Origin: Ahaetulla prasina
Taxonomy: Eukaryota > Chordata > Lepidosauria > Squamata > Colubridae
Assembly: GCF_028640845.1 (NCBI RefSeq)
Contig: NC_080541.1
Location: 5,733,435-5,797,434 of the forward strand
Length of the DNA stretch: 64,000 nt
Reading direction: 5' to 3'
Positions 8,958-19,111 of this stretch are shown piece after piece. Position numbers and translations under genes: made by a program. How positions within the stretch are numbered: the first letter of the stretch is position 1; each line of letters begins with the position of its first letter. The notes below the pieces were generated by a model, which saw only the letters and a program-made list of their open reading frames with translations, was not told the DNA's origin and did no database searches.

Positions 8958-9165
8958 CTCTATTAGGGATATGCTTGAGCAGGAGGTTGGACTAGAACAG
9001 GGGTCCCCAACCTTGGCAACTTTAAGCCTGGAGGACTTCAACTCCCAGAATACCCCAGCCAGCAAAGCTTAACCAGGCTTAAAGTTGCCAAAGTTGGGGA
9101 CCCCTGGACTAGAAGACCTCCAAGGTCCCTTCCAACTTTTCCTCCTTCCTTATTCTGTTATTTAA
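8958..9165 (+). mobile_element. CR1-like 3' terminus split by an h1 MITE
   Basis: GCTTGAGCAGGAGGTTGGACTAGAA is interrupted by the element at 8998-9106, then GACTAGAAGACCTCCAAGG..CTTCCAACTTTTCC follows. This is only the untranslated CR1 end. Confidence 0.85.
8998..9106. mobile_element. h1 hAT-type MITE, TSD GACTAGAA
   Basis: 109 bp; CAGGGGTCCCCAACCTTGG on the left and GTTGGGGACCCCTG on the right, with perfect 8-bp duplications GACTAGAA at 8990-8997 and 9107-9114. It sits at the same CR1 position as the copy at 28546. Confidence 0.9.
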
Positions 9166-10037
9166 TGACCCTTCAAAGTTACAACAGCACTGAAAAAGTA
9201 ATTTATGACCATTTCCGCCCCCCACTTAAGAGCATTGCAGCATCCCCAGGGTCACGTGCTCCAAATGCAGATTGTTGTGTCTGTGCCCCCCTAGCCGGGC
9301 CTGCTGCCAGAAAGTGACTTGGACAGTGAGGGGGAAGGGCCATCAGGACTTACCTCGGGAGCACCGGCTTGCCTGGCTCAGCTCCAGGAGCCAGAAACAG
9401 GCCAGGTGGAAGAGATAACGAGGCCTCCATCCCCTGACTCTTCCCCCCCCCAGGCCACGCCTGCAGACCCAGCTGACGGCAATCAGGCTTGGTTTCGTAG
9501 GCAGGAGAGGCAGGAACAACAGAAGCAAGGGTGGGGCAGGCCTAGGAAGTGCTGAGTCATGGAGCCACACCCCACAGGATATAAAAGGCAGCCAGAGCTG
9601 CTGTGTCTCTTTGTAACAGGCAAATCCACTGATTAAGAGCTGAAGTTTGTTTCTAGGTGACTCACCAGCGTCGTGGAAGATAATGGAGGCTCTTGGCAGA
9701 CGCTGGCTATTCTGCTGCCAGAGCTAATAGTGACAGCTAATTAAACCATCATTCGGATGGAGGCGAGGGAGAACAGAACACAGATGCTTGTCAATTGGCT
9801 CATATTTATGATGGCTGCAGTGTCCCAGAGTCATGCGTTCCCCTTTTGGGACCTTTGACAAGGAAAGTCTGTGAGGAAGCCACTTCATCACCGTGTCACT
9901 AACTAAACAATGGCAGGGATTCACTTAACAACTCTGGAAAGAAAGGTCGTAAAATGGGACCAAACATAGCCAGCCGCTATCTCACTTAGCAACCAGAAAT
10001 GTTGGGTCTGAATCCTGATCGTAAGACGAGGGCTACC
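9161..10037 (-). mobile_element. MITE-Y split by solo LTR-B
   Basis: On the minus strand it begins AGGTAGCCCTCGTCTTACG (terminal repeat) near 10037, contains TAAGTGAATCCCTGCC and TCCCAAAAGGGGAACG, is broken by the LTR at 9273-9780, and ends with TCACGTGACCC..GTTGTAACTTTGAAGGGTC near 9161. Non-coding. Confidence 0.65.
9273..9780 (+). mobile_element. Solo LTR, family LTR-B copy 1, TSD CAGAT
   Basis: 508 bp from TGTTGTGTCTG to AGAACAGAACA, with perfect 5-bp TSD CAGAT (9268-9272, 9781-9785). U3 is open from 9319 to 9555 with an acidic start (DSEGEGPSG) and a basic end (WFRRQERQEQQKQGWGRPR), then stop. An NF-E2-like site (TGCTGAGTCAT, 9550-9560), CACACCCCA and GGATATAAAAGG (9577-9588) follow, as in LTR-A, but the rest differs. 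Confidence 0.88.
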
Positions 10038-10963
10038 TAGACCAGTAAATATTGGGATTTCAACCACATAAGACCGGCCAACGCAATGCTACAGCTCAAC
10101 AAGATTGCGGATAAAAGATACTTTTCCAATGATACGGAATTTATTTCCTTTAGGTCCTCTTCAAAATGCCAGCGGTTATTTGATTCCCATCATTTTCTTG
10201 CCAGGGAAAGTCAATATTCACTGAGAAGAAGCTGAAAGTCTAAAGTCGTGTCAACAGCCGTGATTTATAAGATCATCAAGAGCCATCCAATCATGATTGG
10301 GACAAAATAACAGTAATGTAGAAGGGTGTTTTTGTTGTTTTTTTTTTTTTATCGCCTGGAAATTGGCTGGGTAACAGCTATGGAGAAAATATAAGTTGCT
10401 CATTGGAAAGGGCCTAAAACTATCCCTTGCATTGTTTTATTATCCTTGTATGCAGATAAGTATTGTTTTTCTAAGTTAGCATGTTTTGGCATATTCATGG
10501 CTTATCTATCTATCAGACCCAGCCTCAAAGGCACACTAAAAATATTTGAAAGAGTACCGAGCAGCTTAAATCTTCACTTGGACTGTCTAAGAGGGTTTAT
10601 ATCCATTTGTGTCTACTCCAGATACGGTGTTAAGCCACACGGTGATATACTTTTTCATGTTGGATTTAGGAGGTTCAAAGAATGTGAAAAGAGAATCGGT
10701 AAGTCTTTTATAGAGATTTTACACATTTAAAAGACACAGTTTTAAAAAGGTAAGATGGAAACAAAAAAAGCCAGAACACATTTTTTTTCCTGCAGCCTAT
10801 ACTGAGATAAGCAGGGATTAACACCAGACAAATATTCAGAAAACAGTACTCTAATCAAGGTATTGCCAAGGAGATCAGCAGACCTGCACCAAGAATGGCA
10901 GGGCAAGCTATTGTCATGTAAACCAGGAGCAAGCCCTACACTCACATCTATGGAGGATGTTAC
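10038..10963. other. No recognised feature
   Basis: About 0.9 kb of apparently single-copy AT-rich sequence. A 94-codon frame at 10446-10730 has no recognisable motif, no nearby CpG-rich promoter and no clear splice-site context. I do not call it. Confidence 0.4.
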
Positions 10964-11577
10964 TGTTGTGACCCAGGCCCCAGTAGGTAGTAGGAAACTC
11001 AGTCAGTGTAAAAACAAACAAACTTTATTCGAACAGCTGAGAATTACTTCATTCCCAGCGTAGTTCAACTAAATTAAAGCAAATTCTTCCCAACACAAAT
11101 TCCTCAGTCCTATCGCAAACCTTGGTCCAATTAGGCAAACTGCCAAAGGCTTTTCTCGGCAAACGTTCAGAAGACACCAATACAAAATAAATGCAAGAAG
11201 AGGAAGCTATCAACGTTGTTTTCCGGCAAAGCCCAAATGCTGTTGCTGGTCTTTTAAGCCTTATGGGAGGGGCCAACCATCTCGTGGCCCTACTTCCGAG
11301 TTGTCCTCTTTGCTTTAGCTGCTCTTGCCTTCTAGAAGCTCTTCTCATGTGTGCATTAGGAACAGGCTCCTCCTGTTCCTCTGCCTCACTACTGTCAGCC
11401 TCTGGAGGCTCCGGAGTCCGCATCTCACTCCCCAATGGCCCTGGCCCCACCTCAGCCTCTGACGCAGAGCCCTCATCCGGGTCTTCCCCAGTCTCCAGGA
11501 CTGGCCCATGCTCTTCCTCAGCCTCATCGCTGTCCGACTCCATCACCAGTTCTGCAGGCTGCCGGCGGACCACAATA
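10964..11577 (-). mobile_element. Solo LTR, family LTR-C, TSD GTTAC
   Basis: 614 bp with TGTTGTG / CACAATA ends (one base from a perfect inverted end), flanked by GTTAC at 10959-10963 and 11578-11582. On the minus strand the U3 frame is open from the LTR start: IVVRRQPAEL, a long acidic stretch (ESDSDEAEEEHG, SEAEEQEE), then basic RRASRRQEQLKQRG. A TTAAAAG TATA-like box and a polyadenylation signal (complement of 11024-11029) follow. The open frame runs on through the LTR for about 170 codons. Confidence 0.85.
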
Positions 11578-11582
11578 GTTAC

Positions 11583-11829
11583 TTGGCTGGGAAATGAAAC
11601 ATCTGCAAGCAAACAACCAAGATCAAGGATTCCACAGTTCAACCCTCAAGTGCATAGATTCTCTTCTATTGGAATTGTTAATTATAGATACTTTGGATGG
11701 TGCTTCTGGAGACCTTTGTCCATATGAAAATAGAAAAGAAAGGAGAAAAGGCCGACAGAAGCCAGGAAATTTTGCATGCTGTGGAAGGAAGGGTGAGAGG
11801 TAAGAACTACATTAATGGATGCAGTGGAT
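11583..11829. other. No recognised feature
   Basis: Short unassigned sequence between LTR-C and the hAT-like element; nothing with family motifs. Confidence 0.3.
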
Positions 11830-12279
11830 CAGGGGTGGGTTTCAAAATTTTTAGCAACTGGTTCTCTGCCCAGTTGCTGGCTGGGCGTGGCCATGATGGG
11901 CGTGGCCTGCTTGGCCTCCTGCACCACGGCAGCGGGGGATGGGCGTTTTCACCTTTCCCAAGCACTGGAGGCTTTCTTCGAGCCTCCGGGAGAGCAAAAA
12001 CGGCCTCCCTTGGGCTTAGGAGGCCCTCCGGAGGCCGGAGGTGAGCCCATTTCCAGACTTCAGGAAATTCTGAGAGGCCCATTGTTCGCCTTCCCAGAGC
12101 CTCCATGTTGGTGCTGCACTTACCTGGCATCCAAAATGAGCCACGTGGAGACTCCTGGGAGGGGCGGAAAGGGGTGGGTGTGGCCAGCCAGTCCTTGCAA
12201 CTACCGGTTTGGTGAACCAGATGTAAGATTAGTATCTGGTTCGCCCAAACTTGTCCGAATTGGCTGAATCCCACCCCTG
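11830..12279. mobile_element. h3 hAT-type non-autonomous element, TSD CAGTGGAT
   Basis: 450 bp; left end CAGGGGTGGGTTTCAAAATT, right end GCTGAATCCCACCCCTG (imperfect inverted ends), flanked by perfect CAGTGGAT at 11822-11829 and 12280-12287. The body is GC-rich with GGGCGTGGCC motifs and a CTCCGGAGG-type inverted segment. Open frames on both strands are not conserved in related copies. Confidence 0.88.
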
Positions 12280-12439
12280 CAGTGGATATTCTTGCAAGCT
12301 GGGAAGCACTGGAGAGAATATTAAAATTGAGTCCCAAACACATTGAGGTTGGTGTTTCTCCAGAAATGCTCCAGTTTTGTCAGTTTCTACATCAGCTATG
12401 GATGGCCTCACACTCCCCAGTTACTTAAAAGTCTGTAGA

Positions 12440-12930
12440 GATTCTCAGTCCTCCAGTTCATGGTTGTCCCAAAGGTGCTTTTTCAGGAGGCAACTGGACT
12501 TCCTTGGTTTTTTCTTGTTGTTGTTTTTCTTTGAAGACATTTCACTTCTCATCCAAGAAGCTTCTTTAACTTTGACAGTATTCCTTGCAGACAGACAACT
12601 GGTCATTCGCATCCTTTTAGAGGGTCGTTGAGGCCACTTGGAGGTTTGCCTGTGTCCTCAGGGTCACCTGAGTAGTGCTCCTGGTTCCTGTAGTTGCAAC
12701 GTTTTTCTCTGGAAATCCATTCCTACTCCCACACCATTCCAAGGGTGTTCGTCCCAAATTGTATAGCTATTAGGATGCAAATGACCATCTGCCTGCAAGG
12801 AATATCAATCCTTCCATTCCCCACTGTCCTGTCAGAGCTGAAGAAGCTTCTTGGATCAGAAGTGAAACGTCTTCAAAGAAAAACCAAGAAAGTCCAGTTG
12901 CCTTCTGAAAAAGCACTTTTGGGATACCCA
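12440..12930. repeat. HP-A repeat, two inverted arms
   Basis: Left arm (minus) carries GAAGCTTCTTGGATGAGAAG then GTGAAATGTCTTC around 12570-12532 and CTTGCAGACAGACAACTGGTCATT. Right arm (plus) carries GGATGCAAATGACCATCTG and CTGAAGAAGCTTCTTGG..GAAGTGAAACGTC at 12838-12874. Same architecture as 840-1258. The right arm is cut by LTR-B. Confidence 0.65.
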
Positions 12931-13238
12931 TGTTGTGTCTGTGCCCCCCGAGCTGGGCCCCCTGCCAGAAAGTGACTTGGAAAGTGAGGGGGAAGGGCGG
13001 TCAGGACTTACCTCGGGAGCACCGGCTTCCCTGGCTCAGCTCCAGGAGCCAGAAGCAGGCCAGGTGGAAGAGATAACGAGGCCTCCATCCCCTGACTCTT
13101 CTCCCCCCAGGCCACGCCTCCAGACCCAGCTGATGGCAATCAGGCCTGGCTGGACCCTAGATTTTGTAGGCAGGAGAGGTGGGAACAACAGAAGCAGGGG
13201 TGGGGCAGGCCTAGGAAGTGCTGAGTCATGAAGCCACA
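12931..13238 (+). mobile_element. LTR-B copy 2, 3'-truncated
   Basis: Closely matches 9273-9560 from TGTTGTGTCTG through the acidic frame (DLESEGEGRSG) to TGCTGAGTCAT (13219-13229), then stops matching at 13238 before the TATA box. It lacks the R/U5 portion and has no TSD. Confidence 0.8.
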
Positions 13239-13366
13239 AGTCAATTAAATTTTTTTTAAAAAGGAAATTGTTTCAGTATCGGACAAAAACCCCCACCGCC
13301 CACCATGAAAGCTGGAACGCCCACTAGTGGGCGGTAGGGACCAGGTTGACTACCACTGGACTAAAG

Positions 13367-13501
13367 CAAGGCTGTCAAACTCTCGGCCCACGGGCCGGAT
13401 GTGTCAAATATTGACCATGCCCACGCCCGGTTTAGCGAACGGGGAGAAAGTTCCAATATGTCACGTGACGCCACCGTGATGACATGAGTTTGACACCCCT
13501 G
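13367..13501. mobile_element. hAT-type MITE, TSD GACTAAAG/GTCTAAAG
   Basis: 135 bp; CAAGGCTGTCAAACTC at the left, GAGTTTGACACCCCTG at the right, 8-bp flanks differing at one base (13359-13366, 13502-13509). The interior is GC-rich. The host is a SINE-4 fragment. Confidence 0.85.
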
Positions 13502-13630
13502 GTCTAAAGTCACCCAGGCAACTTTCATGCCTAAGGTGAGATTAGAACTCATTGCCTCCTGATGATTGGTCCAATGTCACTCAACTAGTTTTCAGCCCTG
13601 AGACAGGACTAGAACTCACTGTCTCCAAAC
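13502..13630 (-). mobile_element. SINE-4 fragment with about two tandem units
   Basis: AAAGTCACCCAGGCAACTTTCATGCC and AGATTAGAACTCATTGCC repeat in the next 60 bases as AATGTCACTCAACTAG and AGGACTAGAACTCACTG. These are minus-strand copies of the unit amplified at 30397-31796. Confidence 0.75.
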
Positions 13631-14548
13631 AGAGGTGGGCTGCTGGGAGTTTGCAGGGGTTCGGGAGAGCCTCTACCTAAGATTCTGTGAATTTGGAGAA
13701 CCCCCAAATCCCACGCCTGGCTGGCCCCACCCACCCCACCCTGCCCCTCCCAGGAGTCCGTTTTCGATGCAGGTAAGTACAGGGCCTGCAAGGAGGCTCG
13801 GGGAGGGTGAAAAATGGGCCTACCGACAGTTTGGGAAGTCCATATACGGGCCCCGAGGCTGGAGGAAAGCGTCCAGAGGCCAGGAAGGGCAAGTTAGGGT
13901 TAGGGCTAGGCCACACCCACCATGGCCACACCCACCCAGCAACTGGGTAGAGAATCCCTTGCTAACATTCTTTTTTTTCCATAAAAAAGTTTTATTTTTA
14001 CAATCATATCAAACAGCTCATCCAATGTACAGTTATATACAATTAGTCAGGCTTGCCCAGTCACCACCACCCCTTTTTAACATTCTTCCCTCTTCTACCT
14101 TCTTTTACTTTCCAGACCTTCCTCTCCTTCTCTTATCTACATCCTCTCCTCCCTCCACCCTCTACCTTCCTTCTCCCTCTTCTACCCCTCTTCCTTCCTC
14201 TTCCCCTCTTTCCTACCTCCTACTCTCTCCTCTTTTCTCCCTCCCCACCATTCTAAAATGGTAACTGGGCAGACCCGACCCTACATTAATTATATTTATA
14301 CATCTTCAATAATCCCTGTACATTAACCATCACTCCATCTCTACCCTCAACCCCCCCAATTCCCCTCCCCTTTACCCCACACCCCGTACCCCGACTTCCC
14401 AGAACAAAATGCAGGTTATCAAAACTAACAATCATAATCCAAAATAATTCCTAAATTATAATCTCTAGTCAGTCCACACATAATCACACTCTCAATTCCC
14501 CTCTCCTTCAGAAATAAATGCTACCATTTTTGAAGCCCACCCCTGCTC
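13631..14548. mobile_element. h3 hAT-like element hosting an L1-like 3' end
   Basis: Outer parts (13631-13967 and about 14533-14548) show CAGAGGTGGGCTGC.., GGCCACACCCACC, AGCAACTGGGTAGAGAA and AAGCCCACCCCTG, as in the 11830 and 19112 elements. Bases 13968-14532 are a T-start, C-rich stretch (CCATAAAAAAGTTTTATTTTTAC, then CTTCC runs) resembling minus-strand L1 3' UTRs. No TSD resolved. Confidence 0.55.
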
Positions 14549-15004
14549 CTAGTGCTGGGGTCTGCAAACTTGGCTCTTTTAAGACTTGTGGACTTCAGCT
14601 CCCAGAGTTCCTCCGCCAGTAAGGTTTGGCACTTAGATAAGAAAAAACAAATGCATAGGTTTTTAGATGCTACCTGGCTCAATAGGAATAACTGTGAGAG
14701 GGATCTTGGAGTCCTAGTAGAAAACTACTTAAATATGAGGTAGCTGTGTGCGGCAGCTGCCAAAAACGCCAACACAATTCTAGGCGGCATAAACAGAGGA
14801 ATAGAATCAAGATCACGTGAAGTGTTGATACCACTTTATAATGCCTTGGTAAGGCTACACTTGGAATAATGCATCCAGTTTTGGTCGCCACGATGTAAAA
14901 AAGATGCTGAGACGCTAGAAAGAGTGCAGAGAAGAGCAACAAAGATGATTAGGGGACTGGAGGATAAACCACACAAAGAATGGTTGCAGGAATTGGGTTA
15001 CGTC
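14549..15004 (+). mobile_element. h1 half followed by CR1-like LINE fragment
   Basis: 14562-14632 is an h1 left arm (GGGGTCTGCAAACTTGGC..GACTTCAGCTCCCAG). Bases 14640-15004 are CR1 ORF2: codons for the segment before the C-terminal domain (TLGGINRGIES-type region, AAACGCCAACACAATT), CTACACTTGGAATAATGCATCC and GAGAAGAGCAACAAAGATG. Stops and frameshifts are present. Confidence 0.75.
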
Positions 15005-15007
15005 TAA

Positions 15008-15116
15008 TCCAGGAGTCTGCAAACTTGGCTCTTTTAAAACTTGTGGAGCTTTGCTGGCTGAGGAACTCTCGGAGTTGAAGTCCACAAGTCTTAAAAGACC
15101 CAGGTTTGCAGACCCC
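15008..15116. mobile_element. h1 hAT-type MITE, TSD not clear
   Basis: CAGGAGTCTGCAAACTTGGC on the left and CAGGTTTGCAGACCCCTG on the right form inverted ends around a GCTGGCTGAGGAACTC centre. Flanking octamers do not match convincingly. Confidence 0.75.
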
Positions 15117-15236
15117 TGTCCTAGTGATCGGCCCAAAAGCCTCCCAACTGGCTTTCATGCCTAAGATGTGACTAGAACTCACAGTCACCTTGTTTCTAAC
15201 TGGTGCCTTAAACACTAGACCAGGCTGGCTTCTGTC
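15117..15236 (-). mobile_element. SINE-4 fragment (tRNA-like end)
   Basis: GCTTTCATGCCTAAGATGTGACTAGAACTC includes the complement of the B box; GGTGCCTTAAACACTAGACC is the complement of the A-box region. A single, untandemised copy. Confidence 0.7.
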
Positions 15237-16099
15237 TCCAGTATCTTCTGCCTGGTTTTGGAGCCGAAGTCCTATTTGCTGGCATGTTGTTGTTATATAT
15301 ACACTCTATTTTGATTTTAATGCATGTTTTAACTTTTGTTGTAGCTTTTAATTGCTTCATACACCATGGGATTTACATCGATTGCTAGGAATGAGGTGTT
15401 TTATCCATTTGGGAATCTCCCAGCTTTGGGGCATAAGGGAATTTAAGGCAAGCAAGCCACTATTAAATAAATAAATGGCCATCTCTTAATTGCCTTACAA
15501 AGAGAACAATAGCCAACTTTATAAGGAAGGTGGAGCTGCCGGTATTCCAACACGGCTTCTTAATTAGGACTTTAAGGGCTCAGTTTCCCCCGCGGAGAAA
15601 TTCATACTTGGATATAATCACCTTCCACATTCCTTGACGAGAAAGAGCTCCTTGATTTCCCCGATCCCTGCAGAGCTAATTTGTATTATTGGGAGAATCT
15701 CCAGCTAATCCTGAATCAACACTCCTATTCCCTCCATTATTAAGCAGATAATAGCAGTCACTTGGGGGGCGTTTTTTACCACCTCCAGAAGATAAATTGT
15801 GGCTTGGGGTTCCAAGGATGTACTTTGCAGCTGCTTGCCGCTCTACATATGGGGTTCCAAGGAGATTTGCTGAGCGTGCAGGATTTAATGGCAAGAAAAG
15901 GAAGTTGGGTGGAGATCTGGGTTTTCGCAAGGGAAGTAGAGCAGAGGTACGGGACTCAGAAAATGAAACCTAAGTTAGTTTCTGGGGCTGTTCTGTTAAC
16001 CAGCTAGGAGACTATTAAGAGCTTTTGTAAGTTGTAGGGAGGCCTTCCCCCAGGTTAAAATATTCTTTATTCTTAATATTAAAAAGAGGCAGGAAAAAA
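15237..16099. other. No recognised gene; faint repeat relic
   Basis: Mostly unassigned. Around 15290-15475 an old element end is suggested by TTAAATAAATAAATGG. The rest shows nothing I can name. Confidence 0.35.
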
Positions 16100-16514
16100 T
16101 ATTTCCCCTAAAGAAGAAAAGGAGGAGGAGGAGGAAGAGGAGGAGGAAGAGGAGGAGGACGAAGGAGGAGGAGGAGGAAGAAGAGGAGGAGGAGGAGAAG
16201 GAAGAAGAAGGAGGAGGATGACGATGACTATGAGATCCTTACTGCTTTCTGAAATAGAGGAGGAGGAGGAGGAGGAGGAAGAAGAGAAGGAGGAGGAGGA
16301 GGAAGAAGAGAAGGAGGAGGAGGAGGAGGAGGAAGAGGAGGAGGAGGAGGAGAAGGAAGAAGAAGGAAGAGGAGGAGGATGACTATGAGATCCTTGATGC
16401 TCTCCAAAATGGAGGAGGAGGAGGAGGAGGAGGAGGAGGAGGAGGAAGAAGAAGAAGAGGAGAAGGAGGTGGGAAGAGGAGCAGGAGGAGGAGGAAGAAG
16501 AGGAGGAGGAGGAG

Positions 16515-16553
<39 letters not shown>

Positions 16554-16726
16554 AGAGGAGGAGGAGAAGGAGAAGGAAGAAGAAGGAAGAGGAGGAGGAG
16601 AAGGATGACTATGAGATCCTTGATGCTCTCCAAAATGGAGGAGGAGGAGGAAGAGGAGGAGGAGAGAGGAAGAGGAGGAGGAGGAGGAGGAGGAGGAAGA
16701 AGAAGAAGAGGAGGAGGAGGAGGAGG

Positions 16727-16758
<32 letters not shown>

Positions 16759-16850
16759 GAAAGAAGAGGAGGAGGAGAAGGAGAAGGAAGAAGAAGGAAG
16801 AGGAGGAGGATGACGATGACTATGAGATCCTTGATGCTCTCCGGGTGGTG
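16100..16850 (+). repeat. GGA/GAA polypurine array with interspersed unit
   Basis: About 700 bp of nearly uninterrupted purines (GGAGGAGGAAGA...). A 34-40 bp non-repetitive unit, GATGACTATGAGATCCTTGATG plus CTCTCC, recurs at about 16216, 16378, 16604 and 16808, so the array grew by duplicating blocks of 160-225 bp. The glutamate-rich and serine-rich open frames on the two strands follow from the repeat. Confidence 0.9.
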
Positions 16851-16925
16851 GAGAGATTTCATTCCTACAACCTAATCAAGGAACCACCAAGAGGACTTTC
16901 ACCAACAGTGATAAGTCAAGCTGCT

Positions 16926-17305
16926 TGTCATGACTGGAAGCCATATTACCTTTGGGCCTTCAGGGTCTAGGCCTGCCACAATCCCACCGTGGGAAGTTGG
17001 GAGGGGGGACTGCAAGAGTGAGATAGAGTTAGCCATAACAAGCTTCTCTATAGAAGTTCAAGGCTGTGCAAGGAAAGAAAGTGGAGGATGTCCTCTGTTC
17101 AAGAAAGAACTGATTGCAGCTGTGGTGGACATGTGGGATATGTGGCCAAGGTCTTGAACTTTCCTTTGGGTGAGGAAAACCCGGAAGCTCTCGGATTCGG
17201 ATTTTTCCAGATGTGCCAATATGACATCTCTAATAAAAGTTAGCTGTGAGGAACTTCTAGCCTCTGAGTTTGAATGCGTTGGGGGTGTTACTTGGAACCC
17301 TGACA
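16926..17305 (+). mobile_element. Solo LTR, family LTR-E copy 2, TSD CTGCT
   Basis: 380 bp from TGTCATGACTGG to CCCTGACA with perfect TSD CTGCT (16921-16925, 17306-17310). AATAAA at 17232-17237 marks the probable R end. Shares TTCCAGATGTGCCAATATGACATC..TAATAAAA with the minus-strand copy at 4384. Confidence 0.9.
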
Positions 17306-17786
17306 CTGCTTATACATAAGAAGAGAGTAAAATCCATTCCTTTGTAACACTGATGATGCTACCTACCATGTTTTCCCCAAAATAAGACCGGGGGAATAAG
17401 ACAATTGAGTGTGTCCAGAAATATTTTACAAGAAGAGTTCTCCACTCCTCTGACCACAACAAAATACCTTATGCTACCAGACTTGAAATCCTGGGTTTAG
17501 AAAATTTAGCACTACGCCGCCTTCGGCATGACCTGAGTATAACTCATAAAATCATCTGCTACAATGTCCTTCCTGTCAAAGACTACTTCAGCTTCAATCG
17601 CAACAATACACGAGCACACAATAGATTTAAGCTTAATGTGAACCATTCCAACATTGACTGAGAGAAAATATGACTTCAGTAACAGAGTTGTTAATGCCTG
17701 GAATGCACTACCTGACTCTGTGGTCTCTTCCCCAAATCCCCAAAGCTTTAACCAAAGACTGTAGACCTCACCCCATTCCTAAGAAG

Positions 17787-18351
17787 TGTCGTGTCCCCCT
17801 CCCCCTCCGACGACCGGGTCTGGGAAGTCCATATCAAGCGTGGCCACGGAACCTCTGCAGCTTTGCCAAATTCCTTTCAGATTTCTCAGGGCAGGCAGGA
17901 ATCCAAGTTGTGACTTCAGCAAATGAAAGGAGACTTTGCTTGACTCAGTTGCTTGACTCAAGCTGATCCTTTATATAGGCTGTGGAGTGTGGCTCCATGA
18001 CTCAACACTTATCCAGGCCTGCCCCTCCCTTCCTTCTGCTGACGTCGCCTCTCAGATCTCCAGAAGTGAGGATCCTCCCACTTTAGATTGTCTTCTGCTG
18101 TTTGAGAACGGGAGGGGTCAGAAGGAGCAGGCCCAGGCAATTCCAATCCGTGGCTGACTGCCTCTGATGGCTGCGTGTGAGTGAGGTTTGTTTGTTCATT
18201 CCTGACATCCCCTCCAGGCATGGGGCCAGGGCTGGGGGCTGGAGGCATGCCAGGCCATTCCTCTTCATTATCAGACTCTGAATCTGATAGCAGGCCCGGC
18301 AGGAGATGGGAGGGGCCCAGCTGAGGAGAGGAGGGAGGAGGAGGCACCACA
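17787..18351 (-). mobile_element. Solo LTR, family LTR-A copy 3, TSD AGAAG/AGAGG
   Basis: 565 bp, TGTCGTGTCC...CACCACA. Flanking pentamers AGAAG (17782-17786) and AGAGG (18352-18356) differ at one base. Minus-strand U3 is open from about 18374 to 18009: GLLSDSESDNEEEWPG, a proline/serine linker, then DPHFWRSERRRQQKEGRGRPG and stop. It is the most intact U3 frame of the LTR-A family. Confidence 0.9.
17968..18007 (-). promoter_or_regulatory. LTR-A core promoter module
   Basis: Minus strand: TGTTGAGTCAT (one change from the NF-E2-like consensus) at 18007-17997, CACACTCCA, then CCTATATAAAGG at 17979-17968. Confidence 0.5.
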
Positions 18352-19111
18352 AGAGGTCTGTAAGGGAAGTGCATAAGAGCACCAGCGTGCCTACCGTTCC
18401 TGTCCTAATGTTCCCTTTGATTGTATCCAATTCGTATGGTTTTTTCATGCTTATGCTTATATATAGTGTTGTGTTTGACAAATAAATAAATAAAATAAAT
18501 ATATTTTATTTTTGCTCCAAAAGATACATTATGGCTTCTGTTCTGGTTAGGTCTTATTTGTGGGGTACTTCTCGGCCAGGCCCGTGCAGATACACAAAAA
18601 AGCCAGGATCCAATCATGCTTTTGGTGATGCAGGGCTTTATTGCCACTTGAAGCCCAGGCCTCAGCAATGCAGTGCCTTTTAAGTAACTTGATCCAACAC
18701 CCACCCCCCAAGCAAGCTACCTGGTACCCTAAACCCTCCCTTTCTCAGCTGTTCAGCGGATTTCAAACAGCCCGCCCGGTACAGTTCTCTAATTCGTGTC
18801 GGGCCACCATGACATCATCCGCCATTCACCCAGAAGCCAGGATTGTCACCTTGCTGTAGCCACCCAGGCTGTCCTTCCACCACTGTTCCATGCTTTGCCG
18901 GTTGTTTCGGCCGTTGTTTCGCTCACTCCCCCCCAGGTATGCTGAGCCCTGGACTGGGGTTCAATAGGACCAAATGCCTCTGTCTGGTGATGATCTTAAC
19001 TGGGGTTTATTTTTGGAGTAGGGCTTATATTATGAGCATTCTGAAAAAAAATCATGCTAGGGCTTATTTTCCAGGTGGGTCTTATTTTCTGGGAAACAGG
19101 ATACTTTGTTA

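Larger units (their letters stand above)
17399..18500 (+). mobile_element. LINE-X 3' end, split by LTR-A
   Basis: Codes for the C-terminus of a CR1/L2-group LINE: YFTRRVLHSSDHNKIPYAT, LGLENLALRRLRHDLS, CYNVLPVKDYFSFN, NALPDSVVSS, with a frameshift near 17660. The LTR interrupts it at the codons for the last residues; the 3' UTR (GCATAAGAGCACCAGCGTGCC..AATAAATAAATAAA) resumes at 18357. Other copies are at 27220, 39618, 49911, 53469 and 61816. Confidence 0.85.
17369..19100. mobile_element. Small inverted-end element, host of LINE-X and LTR-A
   Basis: TTTTCCCCAAAATAAGACC at 17369 and GGTCTTATTTTCTGGGAAACA ending at 19099 are imperfect inverted ends. Between them lies a non-coding body rich in GGGCTTATTTT motifs (18505-18560, 18960-19100), split by LINE-X and by an unidentified LTR-like insert around 18562-18940 that has a minus-strand polyadenylation signal (complement of CTTTATTG). 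Confidence 0.55.

Noticed and set aside
10446..10730. 94-codon frame as a possible exon
   Set aside because: No domain motif, AT-rich codon usage and no recognisable flanking splice signals that would set it apart from chance.
16379..16970. Poly-glutamate frames, possible acidic nuclear protein
   Set aside because: Pure GGA/GAA microsatellite; the opposite strand is equally open as poly-serine.
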